DNA from: Pseudoalteromonas neustonica
Lineage (GTDB): Bacteria > Pseudomonadota > Gammaproteobacteria > Enterobacterales > Alteromonadaceae
Assembly (NCBI RefSeq): GCF_001653135.1
Contig: NZ_BDDS01000004.1
Location: forward strand, 124,001 to 188,000
Reading direction: 5' to 3'
Length of the DNA: 64,000 nt
The translations under genes and the position numbers were made by a program. Positions 1 to 8,911 of this stretch are shown here, in pieces. Position 1 is the stretch's first letter. Each line of letters begins with the position of its first letter. Under the pieces are notes generated by a model. That model made no database searches. It was not told the origin of the DNA and worked only from the letters and a program-made list of their open reading frames with translations.

Positions 1-1532
1 GCTATTTTACTCGTGTGTTTTTGTAGTAATACGGCTGAAAAAGCGAAACACGCGGAAAAAAGCAGCATGCTTAAGTCAAAACCAAGCATTAGCCAATCTC
101 CTTTTTGTGCACTTAAAAGCAAGTTGTGCTCTGTAGTTAACATATTACATAGGGGTATAAATGCGTAGAGCGCTGCCGCTACCCACAGCATATTTTGCCA
201 AGCTTTATCTGCAACTCTTAGGGCACAAAAAACCCCACACAATGCAAAAGCGATAAATAAACTGTGCATTTCCCATTCAGCGCGGTCAGGCATTGCTGAC
301 GGTAATAAGCGATTACTTAAAAAATAACAGGCTATGGCAATGGGCAAGCCAACAATCACTGCGGCATTGAGTTTATCTATTACGTTAATCAATCTCGTTT
401 GCTGTTTTTTACGCTTATTAACCCAAATAATCATGCCTGTTGCTATCATTCCTGCGCCTAATAGCCCTGATATAAAATACAGCCAGCGTAGGTAAGTACC
501 TGCAAATAGTCCTTCGTGTAAATGTTCTAATATGTCATATACTTGTGCAGCGCTATGAGTTTTACCTATTGATTGCGCTATTTGTACCCGTTCATTAACT
601 ATGCGGTAGGTGATCAGAGTTGCAAACTCGATCCCTTCATTCGCATCAAGCCATACCTCAAAGCTTGGTTGCGATGTATGTCGATCAATTAACCCTAGAT
701 AACTTATAGCTTGATTTTTATAACGTACTTTGGCGTCTTTTAGCGCTGTTTCAAGGGATAAATCAGCTGTATTTAATTCAATAAATTGTTGTTGCTGATC
801 TTCTACTTGAAACAGATCATAAAACTGACGATGTATTTTTTTACCCTCCCCATAGGTTGCATCAATCACGGGCGCAAACGATATGCCCATTAATAAAACA
901 AGCCCGCTGTAAGTGATCATTAAATGAAAAGGTAATGGCAGTACACTAAAAATATTATGTATATCTAACCACGCTCTTAGTCCTTTGCCTGTTCGAAAGG
1001 TAAAAAATTCAATAAAAATCTTTTTATGGATGATCACTCCCGTCACTAAAGCTATCAACATAAACAAGGTTGCTAAGCTGGTCACAAGATAGCCAACCAT
1101 AATGGGCACGTAATGTAAGTTATAATGTAAGCGGTATAAGGTTTCTCCCCCGCTTGTTTCTCGACTCGAAATAGCGTTATTAGTGTAAGGATCAAGGTTT
1201 TTTTCGTGCCATTGCCTTGGTATATCTAACTCAGTATTTGCTAACTGTAACCACGAAATGTCGATATGTGGATCACGTATGGATGGGTAACTGATATACC
1301 ACTGTGCTCCATCACCTGCTAACGAGTTTAGTTGCTGTTGTGCCTTATTGAGTATAGTAAAGTCATCTATTGGTGTATTAACAATGGCTATTTCAGGCTT
1401 CATCCAGCGATCGATTTCATTCTCGAAATAGCCAGCGCTGCCTGTTACAAATATAAAAAATAGTAGCCAGCCAAAGGCAAAGCCCGCCCATGTATGTAAC
1501 CAACTCATTGATTGCCTAAACCTGGGTTTCAT
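1..1532 (-). CDS. PepSY-domain transmembrane iron-uptake protein (3' end outside window)
   Basis: The minus strand is open from an ATG at 1532 to the window edge, about 510 codons with no stop, so the C-terminus is missing. The N-terminus has the W-L-H-T-W-A-G-F motif and first membrane helix typical of PepSY-TM proteins. A long periplasmic segment follows, then a helix block with L-D-I-H-N-I-F, then a second periplasmic segment and at least five further helices. Proteins of this family sit in the inner membrane beside TonB receptor genes and are thought to help release or reduce iron from siderophores. The ATG overlaps the stop of the upstream DUF3649-like gene (ATGA), so the two are translationally coupled. 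Family assignment is firm from the motifs; the biochemical role is inferred from context. Confidence 0.85.
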   Translation of the reverse strand, partial: MKPRFRQSMSWLHTWAGFAFGWLLFFIFVTGSAGYFENEIDRWMKPEIAIVNTPIDDFTILNKAQQQLNSLAGDGAQWYISYPSIRDPHIDISWLQLANTELDIPRQWHEKNLDPYTNNAISSRETSGGETLYRLHYNLHYVPIMVGYLVTSLATLFMLIALVTGVIIHKKIFIEFFTFRTGKGLRAWLDIHNIFSVLPLPFHLMITYSGLVLLMGISFAPVIDATYGEGKKIHRQFYDLFQVEDQQQQFIELNTADLSLETALKDAKVRYKNQAISYLGLIDRHTSQPSFEVWLDANEGIEFATLITYRIVNERVQIAQSIGKTHSAAQVYDILEHLHEGLFAGTYLRWLYFISGLLGAGMIATGMIIWVNKRKKQQTRLINVIDKLNAAVIVGLPIAIACYFLSNRLLPSAMPDRAEWEMHSLFIAFALCGVFCALRVADKAWQNMLWVAAALYAFIPLCNMLTTEHNLLLSAQKGDWLMLGFDLSMLLFSACFAFSAVLLQKHTSKI

Positions 1533-1825
1533 AACACCGCAATCCCATTTAAATGACGAACAAAGCAGTACATTAAAATACAAAGAGCAAATACGCTGAT
1601 ACCTGCGCGCAGGGTTGTTTTAGTGGCAAATACATAAAGTACGGTTACGGTATAGATAATAAAACTCAGCATTAAGGCGCTCACAATGGAGTTTATAATG
1701 TCGCCAGGTAAAAGAAGTGCAACGAGTATTGCGCTCAAAGCTGCTAATACATAACCTCCAACCAGGGCAATAAGCACTCGACAAGTTATATTTAAGGCAG
1801 CAAGGTGTTTTGTTGTAAGGTTCAT
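1529..1825 (-). CDS. DUF3649-like small membrane protein of iron-uptake cluster
   Basis: This 98-residue protein is almost entirely hydrophobic, with three predicted membrane segments at about residues 15-38, 44-66 and 74-93. Its size, hydrophobicity and position between a TonB receptor and a PepSY-TM gene match the DUF3649 family found in siderophore-uptake operons. It overlaps the PepSY gene by four bases, indicating one transcript. No catalytic residues are visible and its function is unknown. The family name rests on recognised context and general sequence character, not on a search. Confidence 0.65.
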   Translation of the reverse strand: MNLTTKHLAALNITCRVLIALVGGYVLAALSAILVALLLPGDIINSIVSALMLSFIIYTVTVLYVFATKTTLRAGISVFALCILMYCFVRHLNGIAVL

Positions 1826-1841
1826 ATAAAGACCAAAAAAG

Positions 1842-1979
1842 TATACTCAAGTGACGATAAGATGTAAGTTTAACTTTTCACAGGGGCTTAAAATCTAGGC
1901 GTTAATTTGCAACAATACATTGCCTTAATCGCCCTCTTTAATTCCACTTGAAACTTACATCTGAGGTGGCTTGAGTATA
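1842..1979. repeat. Short MITE-like repeat, family A (internally deleted copy)
   Basis: The element starts TATACTCAAG and ends CTTGAGTATA, perfect 10-bp terminal inverted repeats. Its interior carries TTCACAGGGGCTTA and AGGCGTTAATTTGC, matching the core of the longer copies at 6518-6781 and 14389-14665. At 138 bp it is about half their length and encodes nothing. It separates the TonB receptor gene from its downstream membrane-protein genes. Confidence 0.7.
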
Positions 1980-2026
1980 TAAAGAACTTAAATAGCTACG
2001 CTCTTTAAGTTCTAATTACACTAAAA

Positions 2027-4168
2027 TTAAAATTTATATGAAACGCTTAGACGAATATCTCGCCCTCGCTCTTTAATTCCTACAACATTTTCATAACCAG
2101 TGATACTTCCATAATCGGCAACACTGCCGTGACTTATGTAAGATTCATCCAATAAATTTTGTACTGATAAATCAAACCTAAGATTATTAAGTGGCTCATA
2201 AGTAATGTAGGCATCAACAACGTCGTAGCCTGGTTTATTGATTGTCTCTAGCTGAGTAACCCACTCTAATTCCATTGACCGATAGAATACGTCAATATCA
2301 TTCAAACTAGCGACATGGTTATAGCTCATACCGAGTTTAATTTGCTCACTCAGATCGTAGTTAAAATTTATGTTAAATGAATCTGCAGCAGAGTTACCTA
2401 AGCCACCAAATTCATAAGCTGACATGTCAACACCATCTAACACAACTGTGCTATAACCTGATGGGTCATTTGCATCAGGCCAAACAAATGGGGCATTATT
2501 TAATTCAACATTATTGTGGTTATAACTAACGATAACGTCAAAGTCACCCGCTTGATAACCGGCCACCAGCTCAATACCATTTGTTTCTAAATCACCGATA
2601 TTTTCATAGAAAACACCTTCTCGGCCTTTAAATTTATCAAATACCACACCGTTAATTACGCTTAAATAAGCGGATGCTTCAAATAACCAAGTCCCGTCGT
2701 TATAAATTAAACCCAACTCGGTGTTCTCAACATCTTCAGCTGATAGGTTTTCATTATGACTGAGCTCACCCACAGTAAAGGCATCGGCAACTTGTCTGCC
2801 ACGTAATGCTTGTGCGTAACCCGCCGACAGTTTTAGTGAATCTGTAAAGCTGTATTCAAAGCCAATATTACCGCTAAAGCCATCTTGTTTATCTGTTGAA
2901 AAGCTATCAATTGATGTAACCGGCTTGCCATTGGCATCGGTTTCAACAACCCACTTACCCTCTACTTTTATCCAATTAGCTTCAATACCATCGTGATCAA
3001 GTTCATAAGCATCGTAACGCGCACCAAAACTCAATATTAATTCGTCGCTAATTTGCCAATGATCTTGCGCGTATACACCTGTTACTGTGCCTTTTTCATC
3101 AAAAACACCCCCAAACTCTTCATAAGAGGATGAATGAACTTTATCAACTTTTTGTTCAACTCCATACGTAATTGAATGATCACCTATGTCACTGGTATTA
3201 CGAATATCAAAGCCGGTGGTTTGTATTGATGCATCCCATGTAAAAAGCTCTCGCTTAAACGATGACTCTGTTTGGTACAAAGTCGTTTCAAGGTTAACAA
3301 GGCTGTTTAAATACCAAGCATGGTTTAAAACAAGGGTTTCTCGCTCACCCCATGATTCAAATAATGGATCGCCTTTTAATGGTGCCCAGTTTGTCTGCTT
3401 ACCAAATTCACCTTCTTCTTTGCGAATTTCATAACTAAGGGTAAGGTCTTGATTATCTGTTAGATCAGCACTAATTTTTATAAAACCTAACTCTTGATCT
3501 GATGCTGTACCATAAAGCTCTTCCCCATCGCCATCATCCATATTATTTCGGCTTACATTAACGTACGACGCTAATACACCAATAGAATCCGTTACTTTGC
3601 CGTATAAAGAAACGCTTTCTTTATGCCCGTCATTTGAGAAATAATTAGCTTTGATCATGCCACCAAATTGCTCACCATTGGCAAGCATGTCGTCAGCATT
3701 TTTGGTTTTAAAGCGAATTGCACCGCCCACTGCGCCGGTTCCCGATGTAGCTTCACCGGCCCCCGCTTGCACTTGTACACTGCGAAGTAATTCAGGCTCT
3801 ATGGCAACACGGCCTATATGATGAAATAAAGTACTCGTTTGTGGCGCGCCATCAACTGTTACATTCACCATTGAGTCTTCCATACCGCGTACAAATATTT
3901 TTTGGGCAATGCCTAATGAGCCACCGATAGTAACGGAAGGGGTATGACGAAAAATGTCACCTAAATCATTTGCTTGGTAGTTTTCTAATTCAGTAGGTGT
4001 GATCTCTGAATTTGTTGTTGCACCAACAACTGTGATTTTTTCAATCTTTTTGGTTTTTTTCTCGCTAAGAGCTTCCTCAGCATAAACATTAGCGCTACAA
4101 AGTGCAGCCAAAATGGCACTGGCAATACTGGTTTTTAAACGTACTTTTCTAGTTGATACAGATGACAT
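2027..4168 (-). CDS. TonB-dependent outer-membrane receptor (ferric siderophore or haem type)
   Basis: The 713-residue protein has a signal peptide cleaved near residue 30 (V-Y-A-E-E), a TonB-box-like stretch K-I-T-V-V-G, a plug domain at about 50-155 with F-V-R-G-M and G-A-G-E-A-T-S-G-T-G-A-V-G-G motifs, and a 22-strand-type barrel ending in aromatic F. It would import an iron chelate across the outer membrane using TonB energy. The substrate cannot be read from sequence. It lies directly downstream of a two-component system and behind a Fur-like box, and upstream of DUF3649 and PepSY genes. The arrangement recalls PfeRS-PfeA of Pseudomonas, where a kinase senses the siderophore. No truncation is seen. 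Confidence 0.9.
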   Translation of the reverse strand: MSSVSTRKVRLKTSIASAILAALCSANVYAEEALSEKKTKKIEKITVVGATTNSEITPTELENYQANDLGDIFRHTPSVTIGGSLGIAQKIFVRGMEDSMVNVTVDGAPQTSTLFHHIGRVAIEPELLRSVQVQAGAGEATSGTGAVGGAIRFKTKNADDMLANGEQFGGMIKANYFSNDGHKESVSLYGKVTDSIGVLASYVNVSRNNMDDGDGEELYGTASDQELGFIKISADLTDNQDLTLSYEIRKEEGEFGKQTNWAPLKGDPLFESWGERETLVLNHAWYLNSLVNLETTLYQTESSFKRELFTWDASIQTTGFDIRNTSDIGDHSITYGVEQKVDKVHSSSYEEFGGVFDEKGTVTGVYAQDHWQISDELILSFGARYDAYELDHDGIEANWIKVEGKWVVETDANGKPVTSIDSFSTDKQDGFSGNIGFEYSFTDSLKLSAGYAQALRGRQVADAFTVGELSHNENLSAEDVENTELGLIYNDGTWLFEASAYLSVINGVVFDKFKGREGVFYENIGDLETNGIELVAGYQAGDFDVIVSYNHNNVELNNAPFVWPDANDPSGYSTVVLDGVDMSAYEFGGLGNSAADSFNINFNYDLSEQIKLGMSYNHVASLNDIDVFYRSMELEWVTQLETINKPGYDVVDAYITYEPLNNLRFDLSVQNLLDESYISHGSVADYGSITGYENVVGIKERGRDIRLSVSYKF

Positions 4169-4202
4169 GACTTATATCTCAAATAACTGATGAATGCTTA
4201 AG

Positions 4203-4217
4203 TAAGAATTATTACCA
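4203..4217 (-). promoter_or_regulatory. Fur-like box before the TonB receptor
   Basis: On the minus strand the site reads TGGTAATAATTCTTA, which matches 11 of 14 fixed positions of the 7-1-7 Fur consensus TGATAATnATTATCA. It lies about 35 bp upstream of the receptor start codon. Repression by iron-loaded Fur is inferred. Confidence 0.6.
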
Positions 4218-4257
4218 TTTAAGCGTTGTAAGGATACGACTTTTACAATTGTTACAT

Positions 4258-5595
4258 TTAAGAAATAGGAATCATTATCAAAACCTTTAGACCTCCTTGT
4301 GATTGATTTTCTGAACGCACATCAGCTCTAACACTCGCTAAATGCCGCTTAGCAAGCGCTAAACCTAACCCAAAGCTGTCATTTTCTGCCATGCGTGAGT
4401 TATCAATACGAAAAAAAGGATCAAATACTCTTTGCAAATATTGCTCTTCAATACCGGGGCCTTGATCAATCACTTCAATACAATAATGAGTCGCCTCTTT
4501 TGCTATCTTGATTTGTACGAGCTTACCCGATGGTGTAAAGCGCAGCGCATTACGGATGATATTCTCAATAGCAGGGCATAAAGCCCTATGACTACTGTTG
4601 TTAACTACCGCATTATTTGGCGACTCTACAATAATGCGACGATCAGGAAATTCAAACTTAGCGTCTTCAACAAGTACATCGAGTAAATCAACTAAATCAA
4701 CGTCTTCTTGCTTAATAATCGGTTTTTCGTTTTCTAACCACGCGAGTGTGAGCGTATCTTCAACCAATTTACGAATATGATGGGACTCACGTGTTATGCG
4801 CCCTAGGTGCTGCTGAGCATTATTTAAATCAAAACTATTTACTGCAATATCTAAACGTGTAAGTGGGGTGCGTAATTCATGAGATAAGTCCGATATTAAT
4901 TGCCGTTGACTGGCAATAAGCTCACCAATTTGGCTCGCCATTTGATCAAATGTAGACGCTAAGTGAGATAGTTCATCCTTACGATGTCCTAAATGCTTGC
5001 CAACTCTGACTTTAAAGTTACCCTTGCTAAAGGCCGAGGTCGCTTTATCTAATTGCTGTAATGGAGTAATTATGTGTCGGTAAAGTATCACGGATAAAAC
5101 AACTAAAACGGCCATAGGCATCAAAACTTGCAGTATAAACTTTATTGTAAGCCAGTAAGTTCCTGGGCGCATTCGTTCAGGCAGTTTAATGAGCAAACTC
5201 GCATTTGTTTGGCTAAAAGGTAGCTCCATGATTGGGTTTACTTCAAAATACAAATGTATTTTCCAATCAATGCTTCTTCCAAAGTGGTAGCCACCTACAA
5301 TATCTTTTTCGATTTGTTCTCCCGCTATATGCACGGCATTAAAACTAGCAACAGATACCCATGTTTGTTCTTGTGCTTGTAAATTTTCTAACCATTGCAC
5401 TAAATCCTCATGTTGATCTGATAAATAAAGCTGCTCAGCCTGTTTACTCCACTGTTTTAACTGCTCGCGATGTTGCTCGGCAATAAAACTCATGCTCTCT
5501 TCTGTTTTTAAAGTCAGTGCATGCAGTAGGTAAAAAAAAGCAACCAAGCCGGTTGCTAAAATAAGGCATAGTTTCCAGAGAATTTTGCGATTCAT
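4258..5595 (-). CDS. Sensor histidine kinase, OmpR-partner type
   Basis: The 445-residue kinase has a membrane helix at about 8-28, a periplasmic sensor of roughly 125 residues, a second helix at about 155-173, a HAMP linker, a HisKA box with S-H-E-L-R-T-P (phospho-acceptor His239), and a HATPase domain with N, G1 (D-Q-G-P-G-I) and G2 (F-G-L-G-L-A) boxes. All kinase signatures are intact. It overlaps the upstream response-regulator gene by four bases, so the pair is coupled. The TonB receptor is the next gene downstream, so iron-chelate sensing is a reasonable inference. The sensed ligand is unknown. Confidence 0.9.
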   Translation of the reverse strand: MNRKILWKLCLILATGLVAFFYLLHALTLKTEESMSFIAEQHREQLKQWSKQAEQLYLSDQHEDLVQWLENLQAQEQTWVSVASFNAVHIAGEQIEKDIVGGYHFGRSIDWKIHLYFEVNPIMELPFSQTNASLLIKLPERMRPGTYWLTIKFILQVLMPMAVLVVLSVILYRHIITPLQQLDKATSAFSKGNFKVRVGKHLGHRKDELSHLASTFDQMASQIGELIASQRQLISDLSHELRTPLTRLDIAVNSFDLNNAQQHLGRITRESHHIRKLVEDTLTLAWLENEKPIIKQEDVDLVDLLDVLVEDAKFEFPDRRIIVESPNNAVVNNSSHRALCPAIENIIRNALRFTPSGKLVQIKIAKEATHYCIEVIDQGPGIEEQYLQRVFDPFFRIDNSRMAENDSFGLGLALAKRHLASVRADVRSENQSQGGLKVLIMIPIS

Positions 5596-6278
5596 TTAAA
5601 ACAATACCCTTTTCCGTGAACCGTCTGTAAGCGCTCGCCAAGCCAATTTGCTTCGTTGAGTTTTCGCCTTACGCGACTTAAGTGCATATCAATACTGCGG
5701 TCGTATGCGCCTAACTTTTTATTTAATACTGCCTGATACAAATCAGCTTTACTGACTATTTTGTTTTGCTGCGACACCAGCTCCCACAGTAACTTAAATT
5801 GTATTGGCGTAAATTCAATTTCGTTCTCGTTTACAAAAATGCTTTGTTTTGCCGTATTAAGTGTGAGGCCATCAATACTTATCTCAAAGTGGTTGTTAGC
5901 AGGAGTATAGGACGAGCTACGCCTGAGGATACTTTCGATTCTCAGTAATAACTCTTGGGTGTTAAATGGTTTAGCCACATAGTCATCGGCACCATGAGTT
6001 AGCCCTAAAATACGCTCTTCTTCAGCGCCTTTTGCCGATACCATGATCACTGGTTGTTGGCTGCTCTCACGTAAAATTTTAAGTAATGATACACCATCAA
6101 GTTTGGGGAGCATTTTGTCTAACAATATCAGCTGATGCTGTTGTGACTGCGCAAGCTTTAACCCTGTTTCGCCATCAAAGCATTGTTCAACTAAATAGCC
6201 TGATTTTTCGAGTAGATCAGCCAAATAATTACTTAAGGTGTTATCGTCTTCTATTAATAAAACTTTTATTTTTGCCAT
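5592..6278 (-). CDS. OmpR-family response regulator
   Basis: A receiver domain with the acidic pair E-D-D near the N-terminus, phospho-acceptor Asp in L-L-D-K-M-L-P and the conserved K in V-A-K-P-F is followed by a winged-helix Trans_reg_C domain ending G-K-G-Y-C-F-K. The ATG at 6278 (M-A-K-I-K-V-L-L-I-E-D-D) is preferred to a GTG two codons upstream because it matches the usual receiver start, giving 228 residues. It is the first gene of the kinase-receptor cluster and probably activates the TonB receptor gene when phosphorylated. Confidence 0.9.
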   Translation of the reverse strand: MAKIKVLLIEDDNTLSNYLADLLEKSGYLVEQCFDGETGLKLAQSQQHQLILLDKMLPKLDGVSLLKILRESSQQPVIMVSAKGAEEERILGLTHGADDYVAKPFNTQELLLRIESILRRSSSYTPANNHFEISIDGLTLNTAKQSIFVNENEIEFTPIQFKLLWELVSQQNKIVSKADLYQAVLNKKLGAYDRSIDMHLSRVRRKLNEANWLGERLQTVHGKGYCFK

Positions 6279-6301
6279 AAACACACCGTTTAAAATGGTA
6301 A

Positions 6302-6316
6302 CGATAATAATTAGTG
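6302..6316. promoter_or_regulatory. Weak Fur-like box before the two-component system
   Basis: CGATAATAATTAGTG matches about 10 of 14 Fur consensus positions and lies 24 bp upstream of the regulator start. It is AT-rich sequence, so chance similarity is possible. Confidence 0.35.
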
Positions 6317-6517
6317 TTATAAATGGTATGCTATCTGCCCCTATAAAGTAAACACACCGTATAACTATCGGCGATTCTTTTAATTCTAATCGGCGCTATA
6401 TTTTGGGGTCGCTTGGGTATACTCGGCTGTGTTAAATACGTTTTTATGGATGTCTAGGTAGGTAATACGTTCAAACCGTTTTTTAATTGTGGTACTTCTT
6501 ATGCTTGTACAGAGCTT

Positions 6518-6781
6518 TATACCCAAGCCACCTCAAGGTGCAGAATTCAGCGTTTCACAGAGGCTTAATATCAAGGCGTTACTTTGTAGGAATGGCCGCC
6601 CCTTTTAAGAAGGAACAACGATGAGAGTAAGTCGCTGTGAAAAGCCCAACGGTTTGGTTTGAAAGCGATTTATACTGCGTTATTGATTTTAACAATAGAA
6701 CCACTATTACTTGCAATCAATGCCTTGCCTAAATCGGTTTTAATTCCAACGACGCTCGCATCTTGAGGTGGTTTGGGTATA
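6518..6781. repeat. MITE-like repeat, family A, full-length copy 1
   Basis: This 264-bp element begins TATACCCAAGCCACCTCAAG and ends with its near-perfect inverted repeat (CTTGAGGTGGTTTGGGTATA). It is nearly identical, in opposite orientation, to the element at 14389-14665. It has no open reading frame of note. The remainder of 6317-6899 carries no gene; another CTTGGGTATA end-like motif is at about 6412-6421. Confidence 0.85.
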
Positions 6782-6899
6782 TTAGCTGTCATCGCGCATG
6801 CAAGAAGACGTAAACAAAGTAACAACCAATTACTCTGATCAGGCCGACAACAGCACGGCGAACTGGCAAGTACACTTAAAATTTAACAATAAAGGCTTA

Positions 6900-7256
6900 C
6901 TAATCTGTTTGATAATAAGCTTCCCAATCTTTTGGCGCAGGGTACTTCTGCTTATACTCGTGTAAATCAAACTCACTGGCATACTTAAGGTAAACGTCAA
7001 AGTAATCAGAAAGGTATGATTCCCCATCTCCCATTCGCCAAAATAAACTGTCTGAGTCAGCATATTCAGAGTATTTTAGCCAAGGCGGTAGCGGTGGTGA
7101 AAACTGCAATTCATTTTCGAATCTTTGTATCAACATTTCCTCCCACTCTTTTTTATGTTTGAGGTAAGCATGCCAATCTTCTACCGACACGCCATCTGGT
7201 GGTTCAATTTTTTCTGAAGTCATACCAAATCCTGATAATAATTCTGCATTAGCCAT
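6900..7256 (-). CDS. Hypothetical protein, 118 residues
   Basis: I do not recognise this protein. It is acidic and rich in aromatic residues (many Trp and Tyr), with no signal peptide or membrane helix. Notable stretches are P-P-W-L-K-Y, F-W-R-M-G-D-G-E and A-P-K-D-W-E-A-Y-Y. The start ATG overlaps the stop of the preceding small gene (TAATG), so the two may be coupled. The composition suggests a soluble cytoplasmic protein; an immunity-like or accessory role is only a guess. Confidence 0.55.
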   Translation of the reverse strand: MANAELLSGFGMTSEKIEPPDGVSVEDWHAYLKHKKEWEEMLIQRFENELQFSPPLPPWLKYSEYADSDSLFWRMGDGESYLSDYFDVYLKYASEFDLHEYKQKYPAPKDWEAYYQTD

Positions 7257-7396
7257 TAATTAATGGCGCTATTGGTAGCACTGTAATTCAAATCGACATT
7301 CATTTCTATGTTCTGGACAACAACAAGATAGACAAGCCCTACGCCCCCCATAATGTTAGGCTCATTTTTTGAATCAACCGGCGCATAAAACGCCAT
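7256..7396 (-). CDS. Hypothetical small protein, 46 residues
   Basis: An upstream partner of the 118-residue gene. The ATG at 7396 is preceded by AAAGGGC about 10 bases upstream and is preferred over an in-frame start at 7447, which has no clear ribosome site. The product (M-A-F-Y-A-P-V-D-S-K...) has a short hydrophobic centre G-L-V-Y-L-V-V-V. It is not recognised and could be the remains of a longer gene. Confidence 0.35.
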   Translation of the reverse strand: MAFYAPVDSKNEPNIMGGVGLVYLVVVQNIEMNVDLNYSATNSAIN

Positions 7397-7619
7397 ATCT
7401 GTGTTGCCCTTTGAGCAAATAGACTCTTTGGACCTTGTACAAAACAAGGATAACTACCAAGTAAAGTTGCATAATCGTTCAAACATCCAGCTCTGTCGAG
7501 CGGTTTGCATACAGCTTAACCCACCAATTTATATGAAAAGATAGTTCACTTAATACTACTCACTTAGATTCAGATCATGATTGCTGGGGGATGAATTTAT
7601 TACCCGAAGTTGAGGCTAT

Positions 7620-8786
7620 TTAGCAAATACGTTGTTTATCTAAGTGCCCTGCTAAACATGTAGCAGCTAACGCTGCACTGCAAATTATTGCGCCGATCCA
7701 TGAGGTGTCTTGCAATGTTAGGGTTTCAACAACGTGTCCACCAACAACTGAGCCCAAAGCAATGCCAATGTTAAAAGCGGCAATATTCAAACCGACAGCG
7801 ACATCAATCGCTTTTGGTGTATCTTGCTCCGCTATTTTTACAACATGCAATTGCAATCCAGGAACATTACCAAAAGCAAATGCGCCCCATACTAATACGG
7901 TGATCACAACAAGCAACGGGGAGTTCATTGTAAATGTCAGTGCTAATAAGGTAATGCTTAAACCTAAAAATAAAACTTTAAGTGCTTTAATAGGCCCATA
8001 TTTATCTGCAAGTTTACCACCCCACACATTCCCTACAGCAACCGACACACCATAGCCCAGCATGATAAAACCAACATATGAGGCAGCAAAACCAGCATGT
8101 TGTTGTAAAATTGGGGCAAGAAAAGTAAATGCAGTAAAGGTCCCACCATAACCTAAAATGGTCATTGTATAAGCCAGTAGTAAACGTGGCTTAAGTAATA
8201 CTTGTAGTTGATCTTTTACCTTTGTTGGTATTACTTGATCAAGCGTGTTGGGGACTAAAATTGCACTACCAATTAATGCAATCAAACCCAACAATGAGAC
8301 CATCAAAAAAGTGGATCTCCAGCCAAAAACTTGGCCTACCCACGTCCCTAAAGGCACCCCTGTTACTAATGCTACTGTTAATCCGGTAAACATAATAGCA
8401 ATTGCGCTGGCTTGTTTTTCTTTACTCACTAAGCTCGTTGCCATCATAGAGCCTATCGAAAAAAATACGCCATGAGCCAAACCAGTTAAAACTCGCGCTG
8501 CGATTAAAGTTTCATAGCTTGGGGCTTGCCAAGCAACTATATTGCCTATGACAAATAATGCCATCAAACTCGTAAGTACTGTTTTTCGCTGCCAGCGACC
8601 TGTTACTGCCGTTAACACGGGTGCGCCAATTGCGACACCCACTGCGTATAAGCTCACTAAAAGCCCTGCAGATGGCAAACTAACACCAAGATCGTCTGCA
8701 ATAATAGGGATTAAACCTACTATTACGAATTCTGTTGTTCCAATTGCAAATGCGCTTAACGTAAGCGCCCATAAAGCTAGTGGCAT
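7620..8786 (-). CDS. MFS drug/sugar efflux transporter, DHA1 family
   Basis: The 388-residue protein has 12 predicted helices. The N-terminus has the T-T-E-F-V-I-V-G-L-I-P segment and G-R-W-Q-R-K loop typical of AraJ/YdhP-like proton antiporters. Motif A between helices 2 and 3 is degenerate. Such proteins export sugars, purines or drugs; the substrate is not readable. A LysR gene is divergent, a common arrangement in which the regulator controls the exporter. Confidence 0.85.
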   Translation of the reverse strand: MPLALWALTLSAFAIGTTEFVIVGLIPIIADDLGVSLPSAGLLVSLYAVGVAIGAPVLTAVTGRWQRKTVLTSLMALFVIGNIVAWQAPSYETLIAARVLTGLAHGVFFSIGSMMATSLVSKEKQASAIAIMFTGLTVALVTGVPLGTWVGQVFGWRSTFLMVSLLGLIALIGSAILVPNTLDQVIPTKVKDQLQVLLKPRLLLAYTMTILGYGGTFTAFTFLAPILQQHAGFAASYVGFIMLGYGVSVAVGNVWGGKLADKYGPIKALKVLFLGLSITLLALTFTMNSPLLVVITVLVWGAFAFGNVPGLQLHVVKIAEQDTPKAIDVAVGLNIAAFNIGIALGSVVGGHVVETLTLQDTSWIGAIICSAALAATCLAGHLDKQRIC

Positions 8787-8884
8787 ACTGTAATGTCCTA
8801 TCGGGTATTGAAGATAAATAGTAAGAGCCCAGTGTGAACGAATTAACAGTTGTGAAAAATAGCATTAGTGGCAAAATACATTTG

Positions 8885-8902
8885 TTATATTTGCAAATAT
8901 AA
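8885..8902. promoter_or_regulatory. 18-bp perfect palindrome, likely LysR operator
   Basis: TTATATTTGCAAATATAA is a perfect palindrome lying 9 bp before the LysR start, in the 125-bp gap between divergent genes. LysR proteins commonly bind dyads of this kind to control themselves and the divergent gene. Function is inferred. Confidence 0.55.
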
Positions 8903-8911
8903 GGCAGCCCA

